Below are positions 26,490 to 35,877 of a stretch of DNA of 64,000 nt, in pieces (within the stretch, counting starts at the first letter, position 1; every line of letters begins with the position of its first letter). The translations under genes and the position numbers were made by a program. The notes below the pieces were generated by a model that was given only the letters and a program-made list of their open reading frames with translations, did not search any database and was not told where the DNA came from. Source of the DNA: Gemmatimonadota bacterium (GTDB lineage: Bacteria > Latescibacterota > UBA2968 > UBA8231); the NCBI GenBank assembly GCA_009840005.1, contig VXOR01000086.1, positions 32,613-96,612 on the forward strand, in the 5' to 3' direction.

Positions 26490-27647
26490 ATGAAGATCAC
26501 CGACATTAAGGTTACGCCCTCCCTCGGCGCGGAAAATCGCCACTGGTCCTTGCTGAAAATTTTCACCGACGAAGGCATCGTCGGCCTCGGCGAGTGGGCT
26601 GGGGGGGCCATCGAGCAGCTCAAACAAATGCTCATCGGCCGCGACCCGACCAACATCAATCAACTGCACTACGACCACCTGTGGCAGATGCAGGGTCGCG
26701 GGGCCGGCGTGGAAATCGCCCTGTGGGACATCCGAGGCAAGCAGCTCGACGCGCCCATGCACGAGCTACTGGGCGGCAAACTGCGCGACCGCATCCGCGT
26801 GTACTGCGACTGCCACTCGGGAGCGCACTGGACGCGGGAAGACTACGCGCGGCGCTGGCGGGAGACGCGGGCCAGCGGGCAATTGGATCCGGTGTACGAA
26901 ACCAGCGCCTACGTATCCATGGCCAAAGAAGTAGTGGCCGAAGGATACACCGCGATCAAGTTCGATCTCGATGTGCCCAACCCTTGGAAGCTCGATGCGT
27001 ACGACCGCTCCATCAGCCGTCGGCAGCACCATCACATCGTCTCCACCATCGAAAGCCTGCGCCAAGCGATTGGCCCTTACATCGACTTATCCATCGACTT
27101 GCACGGTTCCTTCAACCTCGCCGACGCCCTGCGCATCTGCAAAGACGTGGAGCACCTCGACCTGCTGTGGTTGGAGGATCCCATCCGCTGGGAGTGGGGC
27201 AATGTCGCCGCCTTGGCCAAAATCTGCCAACAGACCGAGACGCCGATCTGCACCGGCGAGATCTTTTACGGGGCCAAGATGTTCCGCGAGTTAATGGAAC
27301 AACAAGCGTGCGACCTGCTAGAGCCAGACATCCCCCACAGCGGCGGAGCCATTGAAATCCGCCGCATCGCCGAGCTAGCCGAAATGTACCACATGTCGGT
27401 CGCCCCCCACTACATGCGGAGCGCGGTTACGGGCATGGCCGCGGTGCATATCTGTGCCACCCTGCCCAATTTCCTCGCCCTAGAGCACCACTCGCGCAAC
27501 ATCCCGCTGTGGGGCACCATGCTCGACATCAAGAATCCAATTCAGCAAGGCTACATCGCCGTGCCCGACGGCCCTGGCTTGGGCGTCGATCTAGACGAAG
27601 AAGCCATCGCCGCCGCGCTGCCTGCCGGAGTGCCGCTGTGGTCCTGA
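26490..27647 (+). CDS. mandelate racemase/muconate-lactonizing (enolase superfamily) dehydratase
   Basis: A 385-residue enolase-superfamily enzyme, most like D-sugar-acid dehydratases of the mandelate racemase group. Visible: the N-terminal capping domain, GAGVEIALWDIRGKQLD, TAIKFDLDV (proton-abstracting Lys region), the metal ligand in SIDLHGSFN, WLEDPI and CTGEIFYG, and the catalytic His in SVAPHYMRS. These enzymes dehydrate aldonic or uronic acids; the substrate is not readable. A neighbouring semialdehyde dehydrogenase and lactonase fit sugar-acid catabolism. Codons 3-10 are duplicated at 24477. Confidence 0.88.
   Translation: MKITDIKVTPSLGAENRHWSLLKIFTDEGIVGLGEWAGGAIEQLKQMLIGRDPTNINQLHYDHLWQMQGRGAGVEIALWDIRGKQLDAPMHELLGGKLRDRIRVYCDCHSGAHWTREDYARRWRETRASGQLDPVYETSAYVSMAKEVVAEGYTAIKFDLDVPNPWKLDAYDRSISRRQHHHIVSTIESLRQAIGPYIDLSIDLHGSFNLADALRICKDVEHLDLLWLEDPIRWEWGNVAALAKICQQTETPICTGEIFYGAKMFRELMEQQACDLLEPDIPHSGGAIEIRRIAELAEMYHMSVAPHYMRSAVTGMAAVHICATLPNFLALEHHSRNIPLWGTMLDIKNPIQQGYIAVPDGPGLGVDLDEEAIAAALPAGVPLWS
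26497..26520. repeat. 24-nt exact direct repeat, copy 2
   Basis: The copy within the coding start of the enolase-superfamily gene; its partner is at 24477-24500. Identity ends exactly at the codon after VTP. Confidence 0.85.
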
Positions 27648-27682
27648 GCCGCCGCGCATCCGTGATCGTCTTGTGATATTAT

Positions 27683-27711
27683 TCTGCGTCCATCTGCGTC
27701 CATCTGCGGAT
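27683..27711. repeat. dispersed 29-nt repeat, copy 2
   Basis: The same three-unit block as 2241-2269 (28 of 29 identical, same orientation), lying 24 nt before the aldehyde dehydrogenase start. Confidence 0.7.
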
Positions 27712-27734
27712 TACTCTATATAGGAGCACTAATT

Positions 27735-29183
27735 ATGAAATCGCAAAACTACATCGACGGCCAGTGGGTCGGGGCCTCGGACGGAAAGACCTTTGCCCAG
27801 CGCAATCCAGCCGACCTAGAACAAGTAACCGGCGAGTGGCCCCAAGGCACCAGCGCCGACGCCGAACAGGCCATTGAAGCGGCGCACGCGGCGTTCCCAG
27901 CGTGGGCCGACATGGGGGTGTACCAGCGGGCAGAGTACCTGTCCCGTGCAGTCGCCGTGCTAAAGGGGCGAGCCGAAGAAATCGCCGCCATCCTCACCGC
28001 GGAAAATGGCAAGACGCTCGACGAAGCGCACACCGAAATAGGCTCGGCGGTGCGCGAGATGGAATTCCAGATCGCCCAAGGGATTTCCATATGCGGCCAG
28101 ACCGCGCCCTCGGCGCAAGCGGGGGTGTTCGCCTACAGCGTGCGGCGGCCCCTCGGGGTGGCGTCGATCATCAGCCCTTGGAACTTTCCGTTCAACGTGC
28201 CGGGGCGCAAGTGTACGCCAGCGCTGATCAGCGGCAACACCATCGTCTTCAAGCCGGCGAGCCTGACGCCCGGAGCCGGGCGGGCTTTCGTCGATATTTT
28301 TGCCGAGGCAGGACTACCTCCGGGCGTGCTGAACTTCGTCTGCGGCGGAGGCAGTACAGTCGGGGAAACCATGATAACGCATCCGTTGGTCCAGTCAATT
28401 TCCTTTACGGGCTCGACCCAAGTGGGCCGGGGCATTCAGCAACGCGCCGCCCAAGGGATCATCCGCACGCAACTGGAAATGGGCGGCAAAAATCCCGCAG
28501 TTATCTTGGCCGACGCCGACCTCGACATGGCCGCGGACGCCGTCGTCAAGGCGGCTTACGCCTGCGCCGGACAGTGGTGCACTTCGACGAGCCGTGCAAT
28601 CGCCGAGCGCGAGGTCGCCGCAGCCTTCACCGACAAAGTGCTAGAGCGCGTCAAGCAAATTCGCGTGGGAAATGGGACAGAAGACGGGGTGGATATGGGG
28701 CCAGTGTGCGGCACGGACCAGCTCGAAACCATCGAAGCCTACATCGAGATCGGCAAAGCAGAAGGAGCCTGCATCGCGCACGGCGGCGAGCGCCTGACCG
28801 ACAACGGATTCGACAAAGGATGTTTTATCGCGCCGACAGTCTTTACCAATGTCCAGCCACAGATGCGCATCGCCCAAGAGGAAATCTTCGGCCCGGTATT
28901 GTGCCTGATGGTAGCAGAGGATTTCTCCGAAGCCCTAGAGATCGCCAATGGTGTGGAGTTTGGGCTGGCCTCGTCCATTTTCACCCGGGACATTGGCCGG
29001 GCTTTTCAGTTTTTGGAAGAAACCGACGTGGGGCTGACGCACGTGAACATGATGACGGCCTACCGCGAGCCCCAGCTCTCATTCGGCGGAGTGAAGGCTT
29101 CCGGGCACGGGATCCCGGAATCGGGCGACACTGGAATCGAGTTTTTCACCGAGCACAAGGTCGCCTTTATCAATTATCACTAA
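27735..29183 (+). CDS. NAD(P)-dependent aldehyde/semialdehyde dehydrogenase
   Basis: A 482-residue ALDH-superfamily enzyme. The catalytic Cys lies in AYACAGQWCTSTSR, the Glu in LEMGGKNPAV, the cofactor segment is SFTGSTQVGRGI and the Asn is in ISPWNFPFNVP. The overall pattern is closest to alpha-ketoglutaric or succinic semialdehyde dehydrogenases. Following an enolase-type dehydratase, it could oxidise the semialdehyde formed in non-phosphorylating sugar-acid breakdown (inference). Its 3' end overlaps the convergent dioxygenase gene by 14 nt. Confidence 0.9.
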   Translation: MKSQNYIDGQWVGASDGKTFAQRNPADLEQVTGEWPQGTSADAEQAIEAAHAAFPAWADMGVYQRAEYLSRAVAVLKGRAEEIAAILTAENGKTLDEAHTEIGSAVREMEFQIAQGISICGQTAPSAQAGVFAYSVRRPLGVASIISPWNFPFNVPGRKCTPALISGNTIVFKPASLTPGAGRAFVDIFAEAGLPPGVLNFVCGGGSTVGETMITHPLVQSISFTGSTQVGRGIQQRAAQGIIRTQLEMGGKNPAVILADADLDMAADAVVKAAYACAGQWCTSTSRAIAEREVAAAFTDKVLERVKQIRVGNGTEDGVDMGPVCGTDQLETIEAYIEIGKAEGACIAHGGERLTDNGFDKGCFIAPTVFTNVQPQMRIAQEEIFGPVLCLMVAEDFSEALEIANGVEFGLASSIFTRDIGRAFQFLEETDVGLTHVNMMTAYREPQLSFGGVKASGHGIPESGDTGIEFFTEHKVAFINYH

Positions 29184-29958
29184 TAGGCTGGTAGGTCGGG
29201 AAGACGCGGGGAAAGGCGCAGCCCGTGGTCTTTTGGCGGGTGGCTGCGTCAATGTAGCAGACGCTGAAAGCGCGGCGCGGGCGATTGGTGTTATTCGTCT
29301 CCGAGCGGTGCAAGGTCCAGTTGTGCAAAAGCACCACCTCGCCTTTTTCCATTTCCAAATACAGCCGCTTCTCATCCGGGGCGTGCTGCGTGCGCTCGTC
29401 CTCCGAGAGCTGGTCGCCCGTCTCGGGGATTAAGGTGTGGTGCGAGCTGGGGATGATTTGCAGGCAGCCGTTGGCAACGCGCGTGTCGTCGAGCGCAGTC
29501 CACACCGTGACTTTGGGGGGAATGCTCAGTTGCCAGCCGCCAGCGCCGTCTTGGTGCCAGTTGATCAGGACGCCCTGCTCGGCGGGCTTGTTGAAAAACA
29601 TGGCGCGAAAAATCGAGACCTCCGCGGCGACGATTTTGGCGGTTAAGTCGCGGAAGAGCGGCTTTTGCATGTAGTCCAAGAACAGCGGATCCTGCTCCAG
29701 ATCCTGAATTTTGCGGTACTTGAGCGAAGAGCCTTTAAACTCCTTGGTCTGCCGCGAAAGCTCGGGGTTGCCGGCCGAAGGGCATAGCTGCATGAGCATG
29801 TTGTCGTAGCGCACTTCGCCGAGCATGATCTGGTCGATGCGCTGGCAGAGGGCGTCGATTTCCTCGTGGGAAGCCACATGGCCGAGGCGCACGTAGCCCT
29901 GCTCTTGAAACTGGTCGAGTTCTTCGGCACTTAGTTCGGAGGCGTGGAGAGCGGTCAT
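29170..29958 (-). CDS. phytanoyl-CoA dioxygenase (PhyH) family protein
   Basis: A 262-residue Fe(II)/2-oxoglutarate oxygenase. The facial triad is visible as H-x-D in INWHQDGAGGWQLS and the distal His in LHNWTLHRSETNN, followed by the Arg of RRAFSVCYID. CLQIIPSSHHTLIPE is the usual product-specificity strand. The start at 29958 has AAGGAG upstream; the longer frame to 30105 overlaps the neighbouring gene and is Arg-rich noise. Substrate unknown. It is transcribed after the uncharacterised gene at 29976. Confidence 0.85.
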   Translation of the reverse strand: MTALHASELSAEELDQFQEQGYVRLGHVASHEEIDALCQRIDQIMLGEVRYDNMLMQLCPSAGNPELSRQTKEFKGSSLKYRKIQDLEQDPLFLDYMQKPLFRDLTAKIVAAEVSIFRAMFFNKPAEQGVLINWHQDGAGGWQLSIPPKVTVWTALDDTRVANGCLQIIPSSHHTLIPETGDQLSEDERTQHAPDEKRLYLEMEKGEVVLLHNWTLHRSETNNTNRPRRAFSVCYIDAATRQKTTGCAFPRVFPTYQPISDN

Positions 29959-29975
29959 GGAAAGCTCCTTTGATC

Positions 29976-30623
29976 TTAAGCGAGGCGAGCGAGCGCCTCT
30001 TGCCGGCTGATGCGGCGAAAGGATTGTTCGAGGACGGGGCCTTGGTCCTGCCAGCCTCCTTCGCGCTCGCCGTCGGGCACGGAATCCCAAACGCGTTGGC
30101 ACCAATCGGCGAGCGGATCTGCTGGGGAGCGGATCACCAAGTCGGGATCGGCGACCGCACCGGTGACCGAATACGCATAGCAGGTTTCGATGAGCCGCTC
30201 AGCTGCGGCTAGCTGCTGCCGCTGGTACTCGCGCGGGATCGAAGGGCCGTCGGGCACGAGCAGGATGTTGACACCGCGGTCGGTGATCGCGTTGAGCCGC
30301 TCGACCGCATCCGTACCGACCAACACGTCCTTGTGCTCCGGCCAGATGTCGAACATCCCGTAGGCCGCCTTGGGCTCGCGCGATTGAAAGGTGAAGTTAT
30401 CGGGATACGCGAAAAAATCCTCGCCCGTGGCGCGATAGGTATTGTAAAAGGCGGTTACGTGGGCCATGATCAAATTGACAGCCCCGACGCCCTCGAGGCG
30501 ATTGGGCGCTAGCACCCCCAGCCTCTTGGTATTGGTAAAGCCGCGAAAGTACTCTGCCAGCGCGACCGGTTGGCCGCTGACAAGTATCTCAAAATCGCTG
30601 TCGCCGAGTGTTGAACTGTGCAT
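29976..30623 (-). CDS. conserved-looking hypothetical protein
   Basis: A 215-residue protein I do not recognise. It has no signal peptide and no membrane helix. Visible blocks include LAEYFRGFTNTKRLGVLAPN, VGAVNLIMAHVTAFYNTYRA, AAYGMFDIWPEHKDVLVGT and LIETCYAYSVTGAVADPDLV. The start at 30623 has GGTGGAG about 7 nt upstream. It is 17 nt upstream of the PhyH gene on the same strand, so the two are probably co-transcribed, and it may be an accessory to that oxygenase. Function not assigned. Confidence 0.65.
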   Translation of the reverse strand: MHSSTLGDSDFEILVSGQPVALAEYFRGFTNTKRLGVLAPNRLEGVGAVNLIMAHVTAFYNTYRATGEDFFAYPDNFTFQSREPKAAYGMFDIWPEHKDVLVGTDAVERLNAITDRGVNILLVPDGPSIPREYQRQQLAAAERLIETCYAYSVTGAVADPDLVIRSPADPLADWCQRVWDSVPDGEREGGWQDQGPVLEQSFRRISRQEALARLA

Positions 30624-30700
30624 GGGTAACTCCACCTAACATTTCAAATATGTAACGCCATTTGCCGCGCCGCCACAAGCTGTTAGGTCGCCAGCCATAC

Positions 30701-31486
30701 CTACTCCAGCAGAATGCCGCCGTCAAGGACGATATTTTTACCCGTCATCGACGGAGTTCTGCACAGCATTTCAAAAACATAGAGCAGGTGCATAGGGGGG
30801 ACTTCCTGGTTCCACACCTTCATTAGGTTTTTGACCCCGTCAATGGCTTCGCGCGGCGTGTTGGAAATCATCTGGCCGCTGACAATGACCGGGCTGATGG
30901 AATTGACGCGAATCCCGAATTCCTTGCCTGCCTGCACCGTATAGTTGCGGCTGAGACCGAGCAGAGCCGCCTTGCTGCAAACATAAGGTGCCCCCACGTA
31001 CAATCCGCCCACCAAGGCGGCCAGCGACACAATGTTGATGATTTGCCGGTCGCCGCTGCCATGCTGCATCAAGCCGACCGCGCCTTGGCTCATAAAGGCC
31101 GCGCCTTTTGCATTTACATTGAGGACGCGGTCCCAGTTGTCCTCGGTCATGTCGAGCAACTTTACCTCGCTGAGTAGCCCGGCGTTATTGATGAGCAGGT
31201 CGAGGCCGTCGTACCGTTCGGCTATTTCAGCATAGAAGGATTTGATCTGCGCGACATCGCTGAGGTCCACGCGATGGACGCTGTACTCGCCACCGTAGGA
31301 CGCGACGGCCTCCTCAGTCTCTTCTTGCGGCACCACATCCACCAGAATGGGGACCCCGCCGCGCGAGGCGATAAAGGTCGCAAAGAGCTTTCCAATCGTC
31401 CCACTGGAGCCGGTGATAATGCAGCGCCGACCCTTGAGGTATTCTTCCATCGCTACGTACTGTTCAACCCCCGTACTACCATTCAT
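30701..31486 (-). CDS. short-chain dehydrogenase/reductase
   Basis: A 261-residue SDR. Cofactor motif TGSSGTIG (TGxxxGxG type), LINNAGLL, the catalytic Ser in NIVSLAALVGG and the YxxxK as YVCSK can all be seen, with SISPVIVSGQM following. The adenine-ribose acidic residue after beta2 (VDVVPQEE) suggests NAD. The start at 31486 is supported by AGGAG. Upstream of PhyH and the hypothetical gene on the same strand. Substrate unknown. Confidence 0.88.
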   Translation of the reverse strand: MNGSTGVEQYVAMEEYLKGRRCIITGSSGTIGKLFATFIASRGGVPILVDVVPQEETEEAVASYGGEYSVHRVDLSDVAQIKSFYAEIAERYDGLDLLINNAGLLSEVKLLDMTEDNWDRVLNVNAKGAAFMSQGAVGLMQHGSGDRQIINIVSLAALVGGLYVGAPYVCSKAALLGLSRNYTVQAGKEFGIRVNSISPVIVSGQMISNTPREAIDGVKNLMKVWNQEVPPMHLLYVFEMLCRTPSMTGKNIVLDGGILLE

Positions 31487-31544
31487 GATCTGTGTCTCCT
31501 AGCATTCATTAGTTAGGACGTTACTCACAAGTCCGTTAAGTATG

Positions 31545-31628
31545 AGATGCTTCGCTTCGCTCAGCATGACGGGTGCTGGCTCTCGTCGTTTGTCATGCTG
31601 AGCGGAGCGAAGCGGAGTCGAAGCATCT
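31545..31628. repeat. long imperfect inverted repeat (REP/MITE-like)
   Basis: Arms AGATGCTTCGCTTCGCTCAG plus CATGAC and the complementary GTCATGCTGAGCGGAGCGAA, GCGGAGTCGAAGCATCT, around a 20-nt centre; the right arm carries an extra insertion. This is a palindrome type commonly dispersed in intergenic DNA of environmental genomes. Confidence 0.7.
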
Positions 31629-31711
31629 TATACCCTAGTGCCTGTACGTAACATCAGTTAGTTATTGTGAATGATCAATGTGCAGGGCATTAAAAGGCCC
31701 TTTCGGACGCC

Positions 31712-31759
31712 AGTCAAGGAGTGGGACTCAGCACCAGCAGACGCCACCCCTCCTTGACT
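31712..31759. repeat. inverted repeat with 10-bp core
   Basis: Arms AGTCAAGGAG and CTCCTTGACT around an unpaired middle of about 28 nt. No T-tract follows. It could be an operator or a hairpin of the Ldh2 leader. Confidence 0.45.
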
Positions 31760-31825
31760 AGGCCGCCAAAAATCTCTTTATCCATACGCTACAAATCACG
31801 CACCAACTAAAAAGGAGCCAATCCA

Positions 31826-32902
31826 TTGACTGAATCTACGCGCCAAAATATCCAACCGGACGACCTGAAGGCCTTTTGCACCGCCGCCATGGTCAAAGCC
31901 GGCCTCAGCCAAGAAGACGCCGCACTAAGCGCCCACGTCTTCGTCACCACCGACACTTGGGGCACCTTTACGCACGGCACCCGGCAGATCCGCGGCCTGA
32001 TGCAGAATGCGCGGCGCGGCCGTTTGGTCGCTACCGCAAAAGAGAAAATCGTCGCTGATGGACCGTCCTGGGCCATTATCGACGCCTGCGACGGCATGCC
32101 GCCCGCCATCTCCTGCCGCGCCGTTGAACTAGCCGTTGCCAAAGCCCGCCAAAGCGGCATGTGCTACATCGGCATCCGGGGCAGCAGCCACTACGGTGCC
32201 GCCGGGTTTTACGCCAACATGCTCGCCGAAAACGACATGCTCGGTCTGTCCATGTGCAATGTGGAGCCCTGCATGACCGTGCCAGGCGGCAAGAGCAGAG
32301 TTCTGGGAACCAACCCAATCGCCTATGCCGCACCCACCGGCACCGACCGCACCGTCATGCTCGACATTGCCACCAGCGCGGTTGCGGCCACCAAAATATT
32401 CGCGGCCAAAAACGAAGGGCGCAGCATTCCCGACACCTGGTTGGTAGATGAAGAGGGCATCCCAACGACCGATCCCAACGAGTTTCCAGAAAAAGGGGCG
32501 CAGTTGCCCATGGCCGGGCACAAAGGCTACGGATTGGCTGTGCTGGTAGAGTTGCTAACAGCAACCCTTAGCGGCGCAGCGATGATGAGCAGCGTCCAGA
32601 GCTGGGTCGCAGACACGGACGAGCCCTCAAACCAAGGTCACGCCTTTGTCGCCATGGACGTCGGCGCAATGATGCCGCTGGAGGAATTCCACGCCCGCAT
32701 GGACGCCATGTGCAAAGAAATCAAGAGCGCTTCGCCAGCCAAAGGCGGGACCATCTTCCTGCCGGGCGAGATCGAGTGGAACCAGCGGGAGCAAGCACTA
32801 GCCGAGGGTATTGTCATGCCCGAGGATGTCTTGATCAGCCTGCGGGGGCTAGCCGAAGACAGCGGCCTCGACCCTGCGGATTTCAATCTGGACTTGGGCT
32901 GA
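31826..32902 (+). CDS. Ldh2-family malate/L-lactate/sulfolactate-type dehydrogenase
   Basis: A 358-residue member of the Ldh2/malate dehydrogenase-2 family of NAD(P) oxidoreductases unrelated to Rossmann LDHs. The catalytic His lies in IRGSSHYGAAGFYA; THGTRQI, GTNPIAYAAP and MAGHKGYGLAVLVELL are family signatures. Members act on L-malate, sulfolactate, 2,3-diketogulonate or ureidoglycolate; this one cannot be assigned. Start is TTG at 31826, preceded by AAAAGGAG about 9 nt upstream. It converges with the M28 peptidase gene. Confidence 0.88.
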   Translation: MTESTRQNIQPDDLKAFCTAAMVKAGLSQEDAALSAHVFVTTDTWGTFTHGTRQIRGLMQNARRGRLVATAKEKIVADGPSWAIIDACDGMPPAISCRAVELAVAKARQSGMCYIGIRGSSHYGAAGFYANMLAENDMLGLSMCNVEPCMTVPGGKSRVLGTNPIAYAAPTGTDRTVMLDIATSAVAATKIFAAKNEGRSIPDTWLVDEEGIPTTDPNEFPEKGAQLPMAGHKGYGLAVLVELLTATLSGAAMMSSVQSWVADTDEPSNQGHAFVAMDVGAMMPLEEFHARMDAMCKEIKSASPAKGGTIFLPGEIEWNQREQALAEGIVMPEDVLISLRGLAEDSGLDPADFNLDLG

Positions 32903-32911
32903 GCAGCCGCT

Positions 32912-34306
32912 TCATCCCTCTTCGAAATACCTTGCCAGCGCCCGCTGCGGCGGCCACAAGTCGAGCAGTTCGACGGCCTCCGCCAGCGGCGTGCTGGCAA
33001 AGGACGCCTCCAACTCCTCCCGCGTGCGCCGCCGCGCTGGCCGCTCGTCCAGGTTGGCCACCTCGAACAGCACCTGCGCGTTGATCGCCGCGCACTCGCT
33101 CAGGCCCCGGGGATAGACCTTATCCGCGGTGTCGGCTCGGCTGTGGCCATAGAAGCGATCCTCGGGCCATACCGACTCCGTGCCCAGACCCACGGTGGGC
33201 ACGCCGTGGGCGAAGAACGGAAAGTGATCGGAGCCCCAACTCGTCGTGCCGCAGGACGCGCCAAAGGGCTTTTCGAGTCCATCCACGCGCACGCGGCTCG
33301 CCACTGTCTCCAAGACCGGCAGCAGATCCTCGGCCCCGGCAATTCCCAGTCCCGAGGGCCGGCCGCCGACATCGTTGTTGATCATCAGCCAAGTGTCGTC
33401 GAGTTCGTCGGCATGGTGCTGCGTGTACGCCCAAGACCCGACCAGTCCCGACTCCTCGACCCCGAAGGCCACGAACCGCACTGTGCGCCGCAGGTGCTCC
33501 CGATGCACGGCGAGGGCGCGCGCCGCCTCGACCACGGCGACCACGCCCGCGGCGTTGTCAATGGCACCGGGACCCACGTGCCAAGTGTCGTAGTGGGCAC
33601 CGCAGACCAGGACCTGCTGCGGATGCTCAGTCCCGGTCAACTCGCCGACCACGTTCCACGACTCCTTGGTCTCGATGCGGCTGTCGAGGACCAACCGCAG
33701 CCGCACTGGTCCGCGCCGCTGCTGCAGACGCTTGAGGTACTCGGCGTCTTCGAGACTAATTGAGGCCACCGGCAGGTCGCCGACCCGCTGGAAGCAACAG
33801 GTGCGAGCCGGCTGCAAGGCACCGGCATAGTTGCGGTGCTCAAGCAGTGCCACGGCCCCGAAGTGCGCGGCCAAGGGCGTCTTCAACTGGCGGGCAAAGG
33901 GATAGTAGGGAGCCACCGCAATGCGGCCGCGCACTTCGTCAGCCCGCTGCTCCAACTCCTCGGCGTCGCAGCGTTCAAGAAACACAACCTCCCCTTCTAC
34001 CCCCTGCTCCGGGGTCGAAGGCGACAACCCTCCGCACCGGCACGGGATCGAGCGTCCAGCCTCCGGTGCTACCACGGTCAGCTCCTCGCGCTGCGGCCGC
34101 CAAGCGCGGTACTCGAAAGGCTCCAAGTGGACGTGGTCGAGTCCATAGCGCTGAAAGGTCTGCAACAGAAAGTCCCGGGCTTGAACCTCTCCCTCGCTGC
34201 CGGCTACGCGCATGCCGATGTCGTCGGCCAGCACGAGCAGGTTTTCCCAAGCCTCGGACCGCGCCTCGACCTCGGCGACGATCGCTTCTTCGATTCTATC
34301 TTTCAT
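32912..34306 (-). CDS. M28-family zinc aminopeptidase
   Basis: A 464-residue M28 metallopeptidase with an inserted PA-like domain (about residues 90-190). Zinc and catalytic residues are visible: H-x-D in GAHYDTWHVGPGAIDNAAG, EE in FGVEESGLVGS, the Asp in INNDVGG, and the His of GHSRADTADKV. No signal peptide is evident, so it is probably cytoplasmic. It begins 8 nt after the stop of the acylating aldehyde dehydrogenase, suggesting an operon. Specificity unknown; homologues in such clusters may cleave N-acylated or carbamoylated metabolites. Confidence 0.87.
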   Translation of the reverse strand: MKDRIEEAIVAEVEARSEAWENLLVLADDIGMRVAGSEGEVQARDFLLQTFQRYGLDHVHLEPFEYRAWRPQREELTVVAPEAGRSIPCRCGGLSPSTPEQGVEGEVVFLERCDAEELEQRADEVRGRIAVAPYYPFARQLKTPLAAHFGAVALLEHRNYAGALQPARTCCFQRVGDLPVASISLEDAEYLKRLQQRRGPVRLRLVLDSRIETKESWNVVGELTGTEHPQQVLVCGAHYDTWHVGPGAIDNAAGVVAVVEAARALAVHREHLRRTVRFVAFGVEESGLVGSWAYTQHHADELDDTWLMINNDVGGRPSGLGIAGAEDLLPVLETVASRVRVDGLEKPFGASCGTTSWGSDHFPFFAHGVPTVGLGTESVWPEDRFYGHSRADTADKVYPRGLSECAAINAQVLFEVANLDERPARRRTREELEASFASTPLAEAVELLDLWPPQRALARYFEEG

Positions 34307-34314
34307 TAGCTACC

Positions 34315-35793
<1,479 letters not shown>

Positions 35794-35877
35794 AATTCGA
35801 TCCTCTCTTGTCCATACTAGGCCAGCGAGCCGTCTGTCCCTCCACAGAGTTTGATCAGCTTCGCTGCCAGCGAGTCC

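Larger units (their letters stand above)
31487..31825. other. 339-bp divergent intergenic region
   Basis: Between the SDR (leftward) and Ldh2 (rightward) genes. It holds two inverted repeats (31545-31628 and 31712-31759) and an AT-richer stretch at about 31650-31700 that may contain divergent promoters. No convincing ORF or RNA gene is seen. Confidence 0.6.

Noticed and set aside
16980..26496. A complete integrative element at ssrA with att repeats
   Set aside because: No integrase gene and no copy of the ssrA 3' end is found downstream; only an accessory island can be claimed.
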